64,000 bases of DNA from an uncultured Candidatus Saccharibacteria bacterium (GCA_938030095.1 CALHGK010000010.1:1-64000), one strand, 5' to 3'; positions 8,341 to 17,652 are shown, counted from the stretch's first letter. Numbers and translations are program-made. Notes: a model not told the origin generated them from the sequence alone.

Positions 8341-8361
8341 AGACAGAGATGAGGAGTTATT

Positions 8362-9000
8362 ATGCTAGCAATGAATAAAGCAAAGCGGCAGCCATCTGCG
8401 CCGCGTCGTTCGCGTATGCGCATGCCACGCATTTCGATACCAAACTGGATATTCGGTACTATCGCAGTCCTCTTTTTGTTAGTGGGAGGGTATTTACTCC
8501 TACTCACCACATCACCGATTATCGCACCGCACTTCACCAAGCCAATCACTGTGGCGACACTCGCCAAACCTGAAGCCAAAGACAATCGCATTATCATCCC
8601 TAAGATTGGCGTTAATATCCCGTACGGCACCAATGGCAAACTCGCGCTCGATCGTGGTGCGTGGTGGCGCTACCCCGACCATGGCAACCCCGAGAAGGGT
8701 GGTAACTTTGTCGTGGCAGCTCATCGCTTTAGCATCCAGCCCACGCCTGGCGGCACAGTAGAAAAATCACCATTCTTTCATATCGACAAGCTCGCCCTGG
8801 GCGACCAAATTCTCGCCGACTACCAAGGCAAACGCTACAACTACAAAATCACCAAAAAGTTTGACGTCAAACCAACCAGCGTTGAGATCGAAGCCCCAAC
8901 AGAAGACGCCCGCCTAACTCTCTACAGTTGCGACCTAGGCGGCGCTAAGACCGGTCGGGTCGTGATCGTTGCCGAAAAGCAGGGCGAGGCGGCATCGTAG
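8362..9000 (+). CDS. Sortase (class E/D-like transpeptidase)
   Basis: Membrane-anchored transpeptidase that cleaves a C-terminal sorting motif and joins the protein to the cell wall. The 212-residue product has a basic cytosolic N-terminus, one membrane helix (about 30-50) and an extracellular sortase domain. The catalytic triad is visible: His121 (VAAHRF), Cys190 (TLYSCD) and Arg199 (TGRVVIVA). The TL-x-x-C context and N-terminal anchor fit class D/E enzymes. Class E sortases of Actinobacteria act on LAXTG, which is the motif ending the surface protein at 1189-3156; that pairing is inference. Start ATG 8362 follows GAGGAG; a second in-frame ATG lies at 8371. Confidence 0.9.
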   Translation: MLAMNKAKRQPSAPRRSRMRMPRISIPNWIFGTIAVLFLLVGGYLLLLTTSPIIAPHFTKPITVATLAKPEAKDNRIIIPKIGVNIPYGTNGKLALDRGAWWRYPDHGNPEKGGNFVVAAHRFSIQPTPGGTVEKSPFFHIDKLALGDQILADYQGKRYNYKITKKFDVKPTSVEIEAPTEDARLTLYSCDLGGAKTGRVVIVAEKQGEAAS

Positions 9001-9569
9001 CGTCGGTGTTTTTGCACGCTACAAGATCATTCTTAGATAAATCGCTCGCACAATAAACTCCCCTATTAATGATTTTATTGGGGGTGGCAACTCTTTTTGC
9101 CTTTGCAGCCGTCTTGGTCTTATGTGCTATCATGCATTTTGCGGACTCCAAAAGTCATTATTTCTCTCTTCTTCCTTCTTGGCCGCTTATCACAGAATAG
9201 AGGCTTCTCATTATATTCTAACTCTAATCCTGACATCCCTGTCTCCACTGTAGAAATGTAGCGTCTCGTCCACATCAACCCTTTTGTGGTGTTGAGCTTA
9301 TAGATCTAAGGCTATCGCTTTTTGTACCTACTCATACTCCTGCCATTCATACAAGAGGCGTATAAACCGATGCCAAGTCTGGAGATGAAGGATAATTAAC
9401 TCTCAGGCGATTTAAAAGACGCATATCTCATTGCCATCACAACGTCACGAAATGGGGATATACTTTAGCTCATGTGTGCATTTATATCTCAAACTACAAA
9501 TCCACACGACAAAGAACCGGCCAATTTACTTGACCGGGTTTTGTCTGTAATGAGTTGAGTCATTAGACT
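9001..9569. other. 569-nt stretch without a supported gene
   Basis: Contains the sortase 3' flank and the RNase Y 3' flank. A GC block pair (CTCCCC ... GGGGGTGG around 9057-9085) followed by CTTTTTG near 9091-9099 might end the sortase transcript but is a weak hairpin. A minus-strand frame (9151-8945) overlapping the sortase gene was judged spurious. No structured RNA was recognised. Confidence 0.5.
9508..9546 (-). terminator. Candidate terminator of rny
   Basis: Long imperfect hairpin: GACAAAGAACCGGCCAA pairs with TTGACCGGGTTTTGTC around a 5-nt loop (a few bulged or wobble positions), 24 nt after the rny stop. The T-rich tail on the minus strand is short, so efficiency is uncertain. Confidence 0.5.
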
Positions 9570-11057
9570 CTATTTGGCAAATTCAATCGCTCGTGTCTCG
9601 CGAATAACGTTGACCTTGATTGTACCAGGATACTGCATGGTGCTCTCAATCTTCGTAGCGATATCGCGCGCGAGTTTGATAGCACTGAGGTCATCCACAA
9701 CCTCTGGCCGGACGATGACACGTACTTCGCGCCCAGCACTAATCGCATAAGCTTTGTCAATGCCGCGGAAGCTGGTGGCAACATTCTCCAGGTCGCGCAT
9801 GCGCTCCACAAAGTTCTCGGCACTCATGTTGCGCGCACCAGGCCGAGCAGCACTGGCTGCATCACACACCCGCACAACGATCGCCTCGGGGGTCGTGGCT
9901 TCGATATCATCGTGGTGAGCTTCAATAGCATGGCAAATTGCTTCGCTTAGGCCCGCTTTGCGGGCCAGCTCCGCCCCAATGTGGTGGTGCTTGCCTTCCA
10001 TCTTGTGCGTCACCGCCTTGCCCATGTCGTGGAGTAGCGTGGCGATCTTCACGGTACGCACATCTGCCCCAATCTCTGCCGCGATTAGCCCGGCAATCTG
10101 GGCCATCTCAGTGCTGTGCTTCAAGACGTTTTGACCATAGCTCGTCCGGAACTTCAGCTCACCCACAAGGTGGAGCAGCTCCTTTGGAATACCAGCTACG
10201 CCAATCTCACGCGCCGCATCTTCACCAGCCCGCACGACTTCTTTGTCAATCTGCTTATTTGCCTTGGCCACAACCTCTTCGATGCGACCAGGGTGGATCC
10301 GCCCATCCTTCATGAGCATCTCGAGACTCAGGCGTGCCACTTGGCGCCGCACTGGGTCGAAGCTACTGAGGACGATCATCCCTGGCGTGTCATCCACTAA
10401 GATGTCAACACCAGTAGCTCGCTGCAGAGCCTGGATATTGCGCCCTTCTTTGCCAATGATGCGACCCTTCATATCGTCGTCGGGCAGCTTGATGGCCGTC
10501 ACTGTGCGCTCGGCTGTCACTTCGCTACTCATGCGCTCCATCGCTGTCACGAGGATCATCTGGGCCTTCTCCTCGGCATCGTCCATCGCTTCGCGCTGTA
10601 ATTTATCAACCAGGCCAGTCAGGTCTTGGCGGATATCACGCTCGGTCATATGCATCAGCTTGCTGGCGGCATCTTGCTTGGTGAGGCCAGCGATTTTCTC
10701 GAGCTTGGCCTGCTGCCGACCCCGAATCTCACGGATCTCATTCTTCAGTTCATCGACCTCTGTCTCACTCTTGCGGAGCTTCTCGCTCCGGCGATCGAGC
10801 TCGTCGAGTTTGCGATCGAGGCTTGCCTCGCGCTCGAGCAAACGATTCTCTGTCTTTTGCATGGCGCGGCGGCGCTCGTTCTCGATCCGTAGCGCCTCGT
10901 CCTTGGCCTTGAGGACGATATCTCCCGCCTGCTGCTTGGCCTGAGCCAATTCTTTGTCAATTGTCCGCTGACCATTGGTAGTTTGCTGGCGATCATAGGC
11001 GTACTTGCCACCAAAACCAAGCGCCACGCCAATCGCCGCGAAGAGTACTTCTATCAT
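9570..11057 (-). CDS. rny: Ribonuclease Y
   Basis: Membrane-associated endoribonuclease that starts mRNA decay in many Gram-positive-type bacteria. The 495-residue protein has an N-terminal membrane helix (1-20), a long Lys/Glu/Arg-rich coiled coil (about 30-165), a KH RNA-binding domain with the motif GRIIGKEGRNI (198-208), and an HD phosphohydrolase domain with LLHDMGKA (341-348). It is close to the usual family length. An AAAGGAAT site precedes the ATG by 3-4 nt. It is the first gene upstream of tsaB on the same strand but separated by about 195 nt of AT-rich sequence, so it is probably transcribed alone. Confidence 0.97.
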   Translation of the reverse strand: MIEVLFAAIGVALGFGGKYAYDRQQTTNGQRTIDKELAQAKQQAGDIVLKAKDEALRIENERRRAMQKTENRLLEREASLDRKLDELDRRSEKLRKSETEVDELKNEIREIRGRQQAKLEKIAGLTKQDAASKLMHMTERDIRQDLTGLVDKLQREAMDDAEEKAQMILVTAMERMSSEVTAERTVTAIKLPDDDMKGRIIGKEGRNIQALQRATGVDILVDDTPGMIVLSSFDPVRRQVARLSLEMLMKDGRIHPGRIEEVVAKANKQIDKEVVRAGEDAAREIGVAGIPKELLHLVGELKFRTSYGQNVLKHSTEMAQIAGLIAAEIGADVRTVKIATLLHDMGKAVTHKMEGKHHHIGAELARKAGLSEAICHAIEAHHDDIEATTPEAIVVRVCDAASAARPGARNMSAENFVERMRDLENVATSFRGIDKAYAISAGREVRVIVRPEVVDDLSAIKLARDIATKIESTMQYPGTIKVNVIRETRAIEFAK

Positions 11058-11251
11058 GGTATTCCTTTCTCCGGATATGTGTTGTTCTTATTACATCAGA
11101 CTTGCGTCAGCCCACACCGGTGTTATCAAACATTAAAACTATCTACAGACTAATATATTGTATCGCGTTTTGGCTAATTTGCGCAACTGGCAATATCGAT
11201 GTCTGTTTATTTACAGAGGTAGCAATTTATTACCCTTATGCTTTGCACTAG

Positions 11252-11641
11252 CTACTTCTTTGGCTGCGTGATGTGTGCAGCGGCGCCGTACTGAGGTAAA
11301 ACAATACTATCATCCTCGCCATGCGCCAGCCGCCTAAGACAGGCAGCGCGCCAATCATTACCCGTTGCACCAACAATCGGGATATGTTGCTCGTGCGCGA
11401 GTGTATTAAGCACCGTCAGGCCAATCCGCAGCCCCGTAAAGCTCCCCGGCCCGGGCAATACCCCAACGCCAGTGACATCCACCAGCGTTTTGCCATGCTC
11501 AGCCAAGCGATCGCGCAGATACGCCAGCATATCGCGCGCCAGGGTGCGGCCAGCTGGCCACTCATAACTCGTCTGAGTACCAGTGTCATCTACCAGTGTT
11601 AGCTCCACCACCATCCCTGCGCTATTCCACAAAATAATCAT
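11252..11641 (-). CDS. tsaB: tRNA threonylcarbamoyladenosine biosynthesis protein TsaB, short form
   Basis: ASKHA-fold partner of TsaD in formation of t6A37 in ANN-decoding tRNAs. The protein has only 129 residues against about 220-230 in model bacteria. It keeps the N-terminal half with the diagnostic GPGSFTGLRIG (64-74) and ends QYGAAAHITQPKK, so the C-terminal subdomain is largely missing. Since the N-terminal half makes the TsaD contact in known complexes, function is still plausible. Its ATG overlaps the tsaE stop (ATGA), which indicates translational coupling. No frameshift is visible, so the short form seems to be native. Confidence 0.88.
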   Translation of the reverse strand: MIILWNSAGMVVELTLVDDTGTQTSYEWPAGRTLARDMLAYLRDRLAEHGKTLVDVTGVGVLPGPGSFTGLRIGLTVLNTLAHEQHIPIVGATGNDWRAACLRRLAHGEDDSIVLPQYGAAAHITQPKK

Positions 11642-12096
11642 GCCGAGACCTCCTGGAGAAGCTGCGTCGACACGGTGCCACCAGCCTCAATATCCAGCTG
11701 GCGAGCGGTTTCGCTCTGTGCAGTGATGGTGATCGTTAGGTGATCGGGTGGGACGACCTCTGCCACCGCCTGAGCCCACTCGATGATAGTCACTGTGCGA
11801 GGCTCAACAATCGCCTCAGCCAATTCAAGCTGCATCACCCCTGCATCGCCTAAACGATAAAAATCATAATGCGCAAGCTGGATATCATCGCGCCCGTGGT
11901 AGAGCCGACTAATCGTAAAGGTTGGGCTCTGGATATCATCGGTAATGGCGAGGCCACGCGCGACTCCCTTAACAAGCGTTGTCTTGCCTGCGCCAATATC
12001 CCCCACTAGCACGATCACCTCACCACCACGCAATGCTTGGCCGAGGCGTTGGCCAAGCTGCAACGTATCGGCAATTGATTGACAGATAACACGCAT
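11638..12096 (-). CDS. tsaE: tRNA threonylcarbamoyladenosine biosynthesis ATPase TsaE
   Basis: P-loop ATPase needed for turnover of the TsaBD complex in t6A synthesis. The 152-residue protein shows Walker A GDIGAGKTT (32-40), the family motif SPTFTISRLYHG, HYDFYRL, and IIEWAQ. The frame extends upstream to 12267, but the start at 12096 gives the standard TsaE N-terminus and has TATACT 9 nt upstream. The upstream codons (many Cys/Ser) are not TsaE-like. It forms a two-gene operon with tsaB through a 4-nt overlap and is divergent from pilB. Confidence 0.95.
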   Translation of the reverse strand: MRVICQSIADTLQLGQRLGQALRGGEVIVLVGDIGAGKTTLVKGVARGLAITDDIQSPTFTISRLYHGRDDIQLAHYDFYRLGDAGVMQLELAEAIVEPRTVTIIEWAQAVAEVVPPDHLTITITAQSETARQLDIEAGGTVSTQLLQEVSA

Positions 12097-12195
12097 ACTA
12101 GCTCTAGTATAGCACAGCCTCACCTCTGCTAGCACGAATATTGCGCTATCCTCTAGCCAGCATAAGCATAATGAGCTACAATAAGCGTAAGTACT

Positions 12196-13977
12196 ATGCA
12201 TATATCTGATTCCACTATCGTCAAACTTCTCGAGCGCAGTGGCGCTGCGACCAGCCAGCAACTCCAACCACTGGTGAGTGAGGCTGCGTCATCTAATTTG
12301 CGGCTGCAGGATATTGTCTTGCAAAACAACCTCATCGATGAGCGTACCCTCACCAAGCTCTATGCCACCTACGCCGACATCCCTTACATCGAGCCCGATC
12401 CGCGCGATATCCCCTCCGATATTCTCATGCGCATCCCTGAGCGGATCGCCCGCCAGTATAATGCCGTCATATTCAAGATCGACCCTGATGGGCTGATCCA
12501 CCTTGCGATGGATGACCCAGACGATGTGCAAGCCGTCAACTTCATCGAGAAGGAGATCGGCACCAATACTCGCATCTACATTGCACCGCGCAGCAATATC
12601 TTGGAGTGCCTTGAGGGGTACCGCGGCGATGTGACGCAGGAGCTCAAGGAAGTGATCGACATCCAGCGCGAGGATGATGGCTCCAACCAAAAAGTGACCG
12701 AAGCAGAGGTAGCGGAAGACTCACCAATCGCCCAAACGGTTAATCTGTTACTGGAATATGCCATCCGCAGCAATGCCAGCGATATCCACATCGAGCCCCG
12801 CGAGCAATTCGTACAGGTACGTTACCGGATTGATGGTGTCCTTAAAGAAGTGAACCGCCTACCCAAGAATGTGCTTGGTGCGCTCATCAGCCGCATTAAG
12901 ATCCTCTCCAACCTCAAGATAGACGAACGCCGCGTACCACAAGACGGTCGCTTTAAGATCAAAGTCGCAGGCAAGCAGTATGCTCTGCGCGTCAGCACGC
13001 TACCCATCGCTGATGGTGAGAAGGTGGTGATGCGTATCCTCGACGAATCGAACCAAGCAGTAACACTCGAGCAGCTCGGCTACTGGGGCCATTCGCTGGC
13101 TGTTATTAATCAAGCACTGACCGAGCCCAATGGGATGATCCTCGTAACGGGGCCAACGGGGAGTGGCAAGTCTACCTCGCTCTTCTCTGTCCTGTCGATG
13201 CTCAATACACCAGAGGTCAATATCTCGACCATTGAAGATCCGGTGGAGTATAAAATCCCCGGCGTCAACCAAACCCAAACCAATAGCAAAGCCGGTATGA
13301 CCTTTGCCAGCGGTCTGCGTGCTCTGCTGCGCCAAGACCCAAATATTATTATGGTGGGTGAGATCCGCGACGGCGAAACAGCTAATCTTGGCGTCCAAGC
13401 TGCCCTAACCGGCCACTTGGTATTTAGTACGCTCCACACCAATAACGCCGCCACCTGCTTGCCACGCCTGCTGGATATGGGGATCGAGCCCTTCCTGATC
13501 GCCAGTACCGTTAAGGCCGTGGTGGGCCAGCGCCTGGTGCGCCGCCTCTGCATGAATTGCCGCCAGAGTTACGAACCCAACCAAACAGAAGTCGCAGAAA
13601 TCGTCCGTCTCTTTCACCTTGCACCGGGTCAAAATTTCTATTACATCCACCAGCTTGAGGCCCAGGCGATCGTCCAAAAGGTCGGTGGTGAGACACCCTG
13701 GGGCACGACGGACACGACCATCGCCGCCCTCTGGCAGCCAAACCCAAACGGCTGCGATGAATGTAATCACACCGGCTTTAAGGGCCGGGTGGGTATCTAC
13801 GAAGTCCTCGGCACTTCGCGCGAAATCCAAAAGATGATTATCGGCGGCAATACCAGCAATGAAATCCAAGACCAAGCCGTCGCCGAGGGGATGACCACTA
13901 TGCTCACCGATGGATTAATAAAAGCAATCCGCGGCAACACCACCGTAGAAGAAGTGCTCCGCGTCACAAAGGAATAA
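12196..13977 (+). CDS. pilB: Type IV pilus assembly ATPase PilB
   Basis: Cytosolic hexameric ATPase that drives pilus extension. The 593-residue protein starts with a MshEN-type N-terminal domain (about 1-150). It then has the GspE/PilB core with Walker A GPTGSGKST (319-327), Walker B region IIMVGEIRD (about 384-392) and GHLVFSTLHTN. A zinc-binding insert has CMNC (452-455) and CDEC (about 519-522). No retraction ATPase PilT is encoded in the window. A TACAAT box lies 13 nt before the ATG. It is the first gene of the pilus operon, with one nucleotide separating its stop from pilC. Confidence 0.97.
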   Translation: MHISDSTIVKLLERSGAATSQQLQPLVSEAASSNLRLQDIVLQNNLIDERTLTKLYATYADIPYIEPDPRDIPSDILMRIPERIARQYNAVIFKIDPDGLIHLAMDDPDDVQAVNFIEKEIGTNTRIYIAPRSNILECLEGYRGDVTQELKEVIDIQREDDGSNQKVTEAEVAEDSPIAQTVNLLLEYAIRSNASDIHIEPREQFVQVRYRIDGVLKEVNRLPKNVLGALISRIKILSNLKIDERRVPQDGRFKIKVAGKQYALRVSTLPIADGEKVVMRILDESNQAVTLEQLGYWGHSLAVINQALTEPNGMILVTGPTGSGKSTSLFSVLSMLNTPEVNISTIEDPVEYKIPGVNQTQTNSKAGMTFASGLRALLRQDPNIIMVGEIRDGETANLGVQAALTGHLVFSTLHTNNAATCLPRLLDMGIEPFLIASTVKAVVGQRLVRRLCMNCRQSYEPNQTEVAEIVRLFHLAPGQNFYYIHQLEAQAIVQKVGGETPWGTTDTTIAALWQPNPNGCDECNHTGFKGRVGIYEVLGTSREIQKMIIGGNTSNEIQDQAVAEGMTTMLTDGLIKAIRGNTTVEEVLRVTKE

Positions 13978-13978
13978 T

Positions 13979-15196
13979 ATGCCACAATTTCGCTACATCG
14001 CCATCACCAACAAAAACGACTCCATCAATGGAACGATTGACGCCCCCGATCGTGCCAGTGCCTTAGCCAGCCTAAGCCGCCAAGGCCTGCGACCAATTAG
14101 TGCTGAGGAAGTCAAGCCAAAGCGCGCCAGCTTTGCTCTCTTTGGTGGTAACAAGGTCAAGAGTGAGGACTTGGTGATGTTCACCCGTCAACTTAGCGCT
14201 ATGGTGTCGGCTGGTGTGCCGCTGCTGCGCGCCATGGGCTCACTGCACGACCACACCAGCAGCAAAGCCCTCCAAATGGTGACGGGCGACTTGCTGCGCG
14301 ATGTTGAGGGCGGTATGGCACTGGCCGACGCACTCGAAAAACACCCAGAGACCTTTAATACCGTTTTTATTAACATGGTGCGCGCGGGCGAGGCGGCTGG
14401 TATTCTCGATGACATCCTCAAACGCCTGGCCATGCAACAAGAAAAAAACGCCAGTATGCGCAAAAAAATCAAAAGCGCCATGACATACCCTACCGTGCTC
14501 ATTGTTATCACCATTGCCGCCTTTTTTGGCTTGATGGTGTTTGTTATTCCGCAAATCGGCAGCATTGTGCGCGGCCTTGGTGGGCCGGATGCCAAGCTGC
14601 CCGCCATTACCGAGTTTATGCTCGGGCTGAGTGCATTTATCATCCAGTATGGGATCTTCATCATTGCTGCGCTCGGTGCGGGGATATATTTCTTCCGCCG
14701 CTATATCAAGACACCAGCAGGCAAGCTCTGGCTTCACACCATCATTCTCAAGATACCAAAAATCAACGATATCATTACCAAGATCGCCGTTGCTCGCTTT
14801 GCTCGCACGTTCTCGGCGTTGATGGGATCTGGGGTAGCAGTGCTCGAATCCCTCCGCGTGACTGCCCGAGCAGTGGGCAACAAAGTCTACGAAAATGCCC
14901 TCAATGATGCTGCCGAGCAAGTCAAGAATGGGCGCAACCTCTCGAGTATCATCGAGAAGAACCCACTCTTCCCACCCATCGTAGCGCAAATGCTTTCCGT
15001 TGGCGAGGAGACTGGCCAGACCGACACCGTGCTTGTAAAGGTGGCAGATTATTATGAAGAGGAAGTGGACGTCGCGATCGATGGCATCAGCTCTATCATC
15101 GAGCCCGTCATGATCGTCATCATGGGCGGCATGGTCGGGCTCATTGCCGCCTCGGTGATGTTGCCAATCTCGAATATGGCAAATCAGATTAAGTAA
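13979..15196 (+). CDS. pilC: Type IV pilus inner-membrane platform protein PilC
   Basis: Polytopic platform protein that couples PilB to pilin insertion. The 405 residues contain two T2SSF domains: about 70-195 (FTRQLSAMVSAGVPLL, ending in a membrane helix) and about 275-400 (FARTFSALMGSGVAVL, ending in the last helix). There is a third membrane segment near 220-240. The duplicated arrangement, conserved Gly/Glu motifs (RAGEAAGIL; SVGEETGQTD) and length are standard. It starts one nucleotide after pilB and is presumably cotranslated with it. Confidence 0.97.
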   Translation: MPQFRYIAITNKNDSINGTIDAPDRASALASLSRQGLRPISAEEVKPKRASFALFGGNKVKSEDLVMFTRQLSAMVSAGVPLLRAMGSLHDHTSSKALQMVTGDLLRDVEGGMALADALEKHPETFNTVFINMVRAGEAAGILDDILKRLAMQQEKNASMRKKIKSAMTYPTVLIVITIAAFFGLMVFVIPQIGSIVRGLGGPDAKLPAITEFMLGLSAFIIQYGIFIIAALGAGIYFFRRYIKTPAGKLWLHTIILKIPKINDIITKIAVARFARTFSALMGSGVAVLESLRVTARAVGNKVYENALNDAAEQVKNGRNLSSIIEKNPLFPPIVAQMLSVGEETGQTDTVLVKVADYYEEEVDVAIDGISSIIEPVMIVIMGGMVGLIAASVMLPISNMANQIK

Positions 15197-15398
15197 GGCT
15201 GGATTCCCTGTTCTCCGTCAGCGTTTCATACCACGCATCAGCTCTTTATCCGATAGCGTGATCTGCCACTGGCCAGCGACCTGTCTTTTTTTGCCATTAT
15301 CACACCACGAACAACAGTCTACCGATCCATGACAATCCTCCTCAAAACGCTAGCGTTTATCATATCGCTTATGCTATAATGACGGAAACGAACGTATC

Positions 15399-16457
15399 AT
15401 GGCAAAGTTATTTTATCGCGACAAACCAATCATCGGTCTCGACATTAGTCAGACAGGCATCAAAATCATGTCGATCGACCCCAAGCGCTGGCTCGTGCTA
15501 GGCTATGGTTCGCTCGACCTCGACCCCAAGGAAGTCCAGACGTCCCTCGACAACCCCGATGATTCCTACCTGGCCGAGCGCCTTAGCTCGCTCATCAACG
15601 AACATCTCATTGGCAACCTCGGTAGCGATCACGTAGTGATTGGCGTGCCAACCAGTCGCACCTACTCGCGCACCTTCATGATCCCAGCCAAAGAAGCAGC
15701 GCACCTCGATGGCGCTATCCAGGTAGAGGTCGATCAGTATATTCCGCTGCCGCTCGATTCACTGTACGTTGATTATGAAGTGATCGAGCACACCAAAGAG
15801 CAGCTCAACGTTGTGATGTCAGCCGTGCCCAAGCAGCTGGTCGACGCCTGTTTGCAAGCAGCCGAAGCAGTGGGGCTCGTGCCGGTGGTTGTTGAGCCCA
15901 ATATCAACGCTATTGCGCGCGTGCTCGACAGCGCTGATGCTGGCAACCTTCTCACGCTTGTCGTCGATATTGGCCCAGCAAGCACCGATATCGCCGTGCT
16001 AGATAAAAGCGCCGTCCGCCTGACTGGTGGGGTAGCAATTGGCGGAAATACCTTCACTATCGACATCTCGAAGCATCTCAACATCACACTTGAGAATGCC
16101 CACCAACTCAAGGTGCTTAACGGCCTCTCGCCTGGGCCACGCCAAGCTGGCATCACTGAGGCACTCAAACCAAGCCTCAAGCGCATTAGCACCGAAATTC
16201 GCAAGGTGATCCGCTATTATAACGACCGGATTGGTGATGAGCGCAAGATCGAGCAAATCGTCATCGTCGGTGGTGGTAGCAATGTACCAGGCATGGGCGA
16301 CTTCTTCACCAACGACCTCGTCATGCCAGTGCGTGTCGTCAATCCATGGCAAAAGCTCGACTTTGGCAAGCTCCAGCAGCCACAAAAACAGTTTCGGCCT
16401 CGGTATATCAGTGTTGCAGGCTTAGCCAGCCTTAGTAGCGGGGAGATTTGGAAATGA
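15399..16457 (+). CDS. pilM: Type IV pilus assembly protein PilM
   Basis: Actin-like (FtsA/ASKHA-fold) cytosolic protein that binds the N-terminal tail of PilN. The 352 residues show the phosphate-1 region GLDISQTGIKI, the phosphate-2 segment VVDIGPASTDIAV and adenosine loop IVGGGSNVPG. A fresh promoter (TATAAT 15374-15379, about 20 nt before the ATG) follows a 200-nt gap after pilC. The pilMNO block may therefore be transcribed separately from pilBC. Its stop overlaps the pilN start (ATGA). Confidence 0.95.
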   Translation: MAKLFYRDKPIIGLDISQTGIKIMSIDPKRWLVLGYGSLDLDPKEVQTSLDNPDDSYLAERLSSLINEHLIGNLGSDHVVIGVPTSRTYSRTFMIPAKEAAHLDGAIQVEVDQYIPLPLDSLYVDYEVIEHTKEQLNVVMSAVPKQLVDACLQAAEAVGLVPVVVEPNINAIARVLDSADAGNLLTLVVDIGPASTDIAVLDKSAVRLTGGVAIGGNTFTIDISKHLNITLENAHQLKVLNGLSPGPRQAGITEALKPSLKRISTEIRKVIRYYNDRIGDERKIEQIVIVGGGSNVPGMGDFFTNDLVMPVRVVNPWQKLDFGKLQQPQKQFRPRYISVAGLASLSSGEIWK

Positions 16458-17011
16458 TCAATCTATTGCCACCAGCGTATAAAAAGCAGCTCGCTGCGAG
16501 CCGCACCAACACCTTACTGCGCCGCTATGTCGTGCTCCTGTTCGTCTTAGTCTTTATTGTTTTGGCTGAAATCGGCGGCGTGTACTTCTTCATCGCAACC
16601 GAGCGGGGCCGCAACGAAGCCGCCGTAGAGCGCAACCACAACAAAACTGCCGAATACGCCACCGTCAAGCGTGAAGCCACTGAATTCAAGGCCAACCTCA
16701 CCACTGCCAAGGCCATCCTCGACCAACAAGTATCGTACACCCGCCTCATCAAGCTTATTGCCGATCGCCTTCCACCCAACGTTATCATCGAGCAGCTTAA
16801 TATTGACCCAACCACCTTTGGCACCCCCACCACACTAAGCATCCGCGCCAAAGGCTACAACGATGCCATTGCATTGCGCAACCGCCTCAATGACTCTGCC
16901 ATATTCTCCAGTGTCAGCTTCCAATCCATCACTCTGCAGGAAAAAGACGCCGGTAGTTACCCCTACACCTCAACCTACAGTGTCACATTCAAGAAAGGAA
17001 TCGGCCAATAA
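16454..17011 (+). CDS. pilN: Type IV pilus alignment protein PilN
   Basis: Bitopic inner-membrane protein of the PilMNO alignment complex. The N-terminal MINLLPPAYK is the conserved PilM-binding motif (INLLP), followed by a membrane helix (about 25-48), a coiled-coil segment (about 50-90) and a ferredoxin-like periplasmic-side domain. The ATG at 16454 overlaps the pilM stop; an in-frame TTG at 16448 is less likely because the INLLP motif normally begins at residue 2. 185 residues, normal for the family. Confidence 0.93.
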   Translation: MINLLPPAYKKQLAASRTNTLLRRYVVLLFVLVFIVLAEIGGVYFFIATERGRNEAAVERNHNKTAEYATVKREATEFKANLTTAKAILDQQVSYTRLIKLIADRLPPNVIIEQLNIDPTTFGTPTTLSIRAKGYNDAIALRNRLNDSAIFSSVSFQSITLQEKDAGSYPYTSTYSVTFKKGIGQ

Positions 17012-17652
17012 TGAGCAAAAAATTTACCCTAACGGCGACAAATCTCCGCATCATCCTTGCGGTGTCATTGGTGGTTATTACTGCAATTGGGGCTGGTGGC
17101 TTTGCCCTGGCCTACAACTGGCTTGATGGCTTTGCGGCCGATGCCAGCACTGTTGCCTCGCAAGCTGCCGCCAGTGAGTCTGAGCTGCAAGAGCTCTCCC
17201 AGACCGAGAAAATGCTCAAAACGCAGCATCATGCCGTTGAGCGCACCTCCAAGATCGCTGCCGAGAGCAAAAGCTACCAATATCAAGATCAGATCATCAA
17301 CGACCTCAACGACTTTGCCCGCAAGGCTGGCATTACTATCTCAGACATTACCTTTGCTGATGACAACGCTAAGGGCGGCTCATCAAGCAGTTCGTCAAGC
17401 AGTTCATCGAGTAGCAACAAGACAGGCACATCCCTTCCTGCGATTGCTGGGCTCAAAGCCACCACCGCCTCTGTTACCGTCAAAAATCCCGTCGAGTATC
17501 GGAAGCTTCTCACCTTCATGTACTTGGTGGAGCAAAGCCTGACGAAGATGCGTATCGCTAATGTTGACCTCTCGCGCAGCACCGCTCAGGGTCAGGCACC
17601 CGATAGCATCACTAGCAACACATTAACCATCGAGGTATATCTCCGATCATGA
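17011..17652 (+). CDS. pilO: Type IV pilus alignment protein PilO
   Basis: Partner of PilN. 213 residues: membrane helix at about 13-35, helical coiled-coil region (about 45-100), then the C-terminal ferredoxin-like domain. Inserted in the extracellular part is a run of 12 serines (about 125-136) encoded by TCA/AGC/AGT/TCG repeats (17383-17417), followed by NKTGTS. This is a low-complexity linker that could change length by slippage. The start shares one nucleotide with the pilN stop (TAATG). Identification rests on gene order, topology and size more than on sequence motifs. Confidence 0.88.
   Translation: MSKKFTLTATNLRIILAVSLVVITAIGAGGFALAYNWLDGFAADASTVASQAAASESELQELSQTEKMLKTQHHAVERTSKIAAESKSYQYQDQIINDLNDFARKAGITISDITFADDNAKGGSSSSSSSSSSSSNKTGTSLPAIAGLKATTASVTVKNPVEYRKLLTFMYLVEQSLTKMRIANVDLSRSTAQGQAPDSITSNTLTIEVYLRS

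Noticed and set aside
8226..8350. Open frame reading VFYPLYSRVELPNGAIYQ and onward, just before the sortase gene
   Set aside because: Looks briefly protein-like but is under 45 codons, is closed by a stop upstream, has no start codon or ribosome site, and overlaps the sortase promoter.
8945..9151. Minus-strand open frame of 68 codons
   Set aside because: Overlaps the end of the sortase gene, has no ribosome site or -10 box, and its basic composition matches no protein.
10243..10944. Plus-strand open frame of 233 codons rich in Arg and Ser
   Set aside because: Shadow of the rny coiled-coil region (Arg/Glu codons read backwards).
14240..14989. Minus-strand open frame of 249 codons
   Set aside because: Complete overlap with pilC, whose family match is unambiguous.
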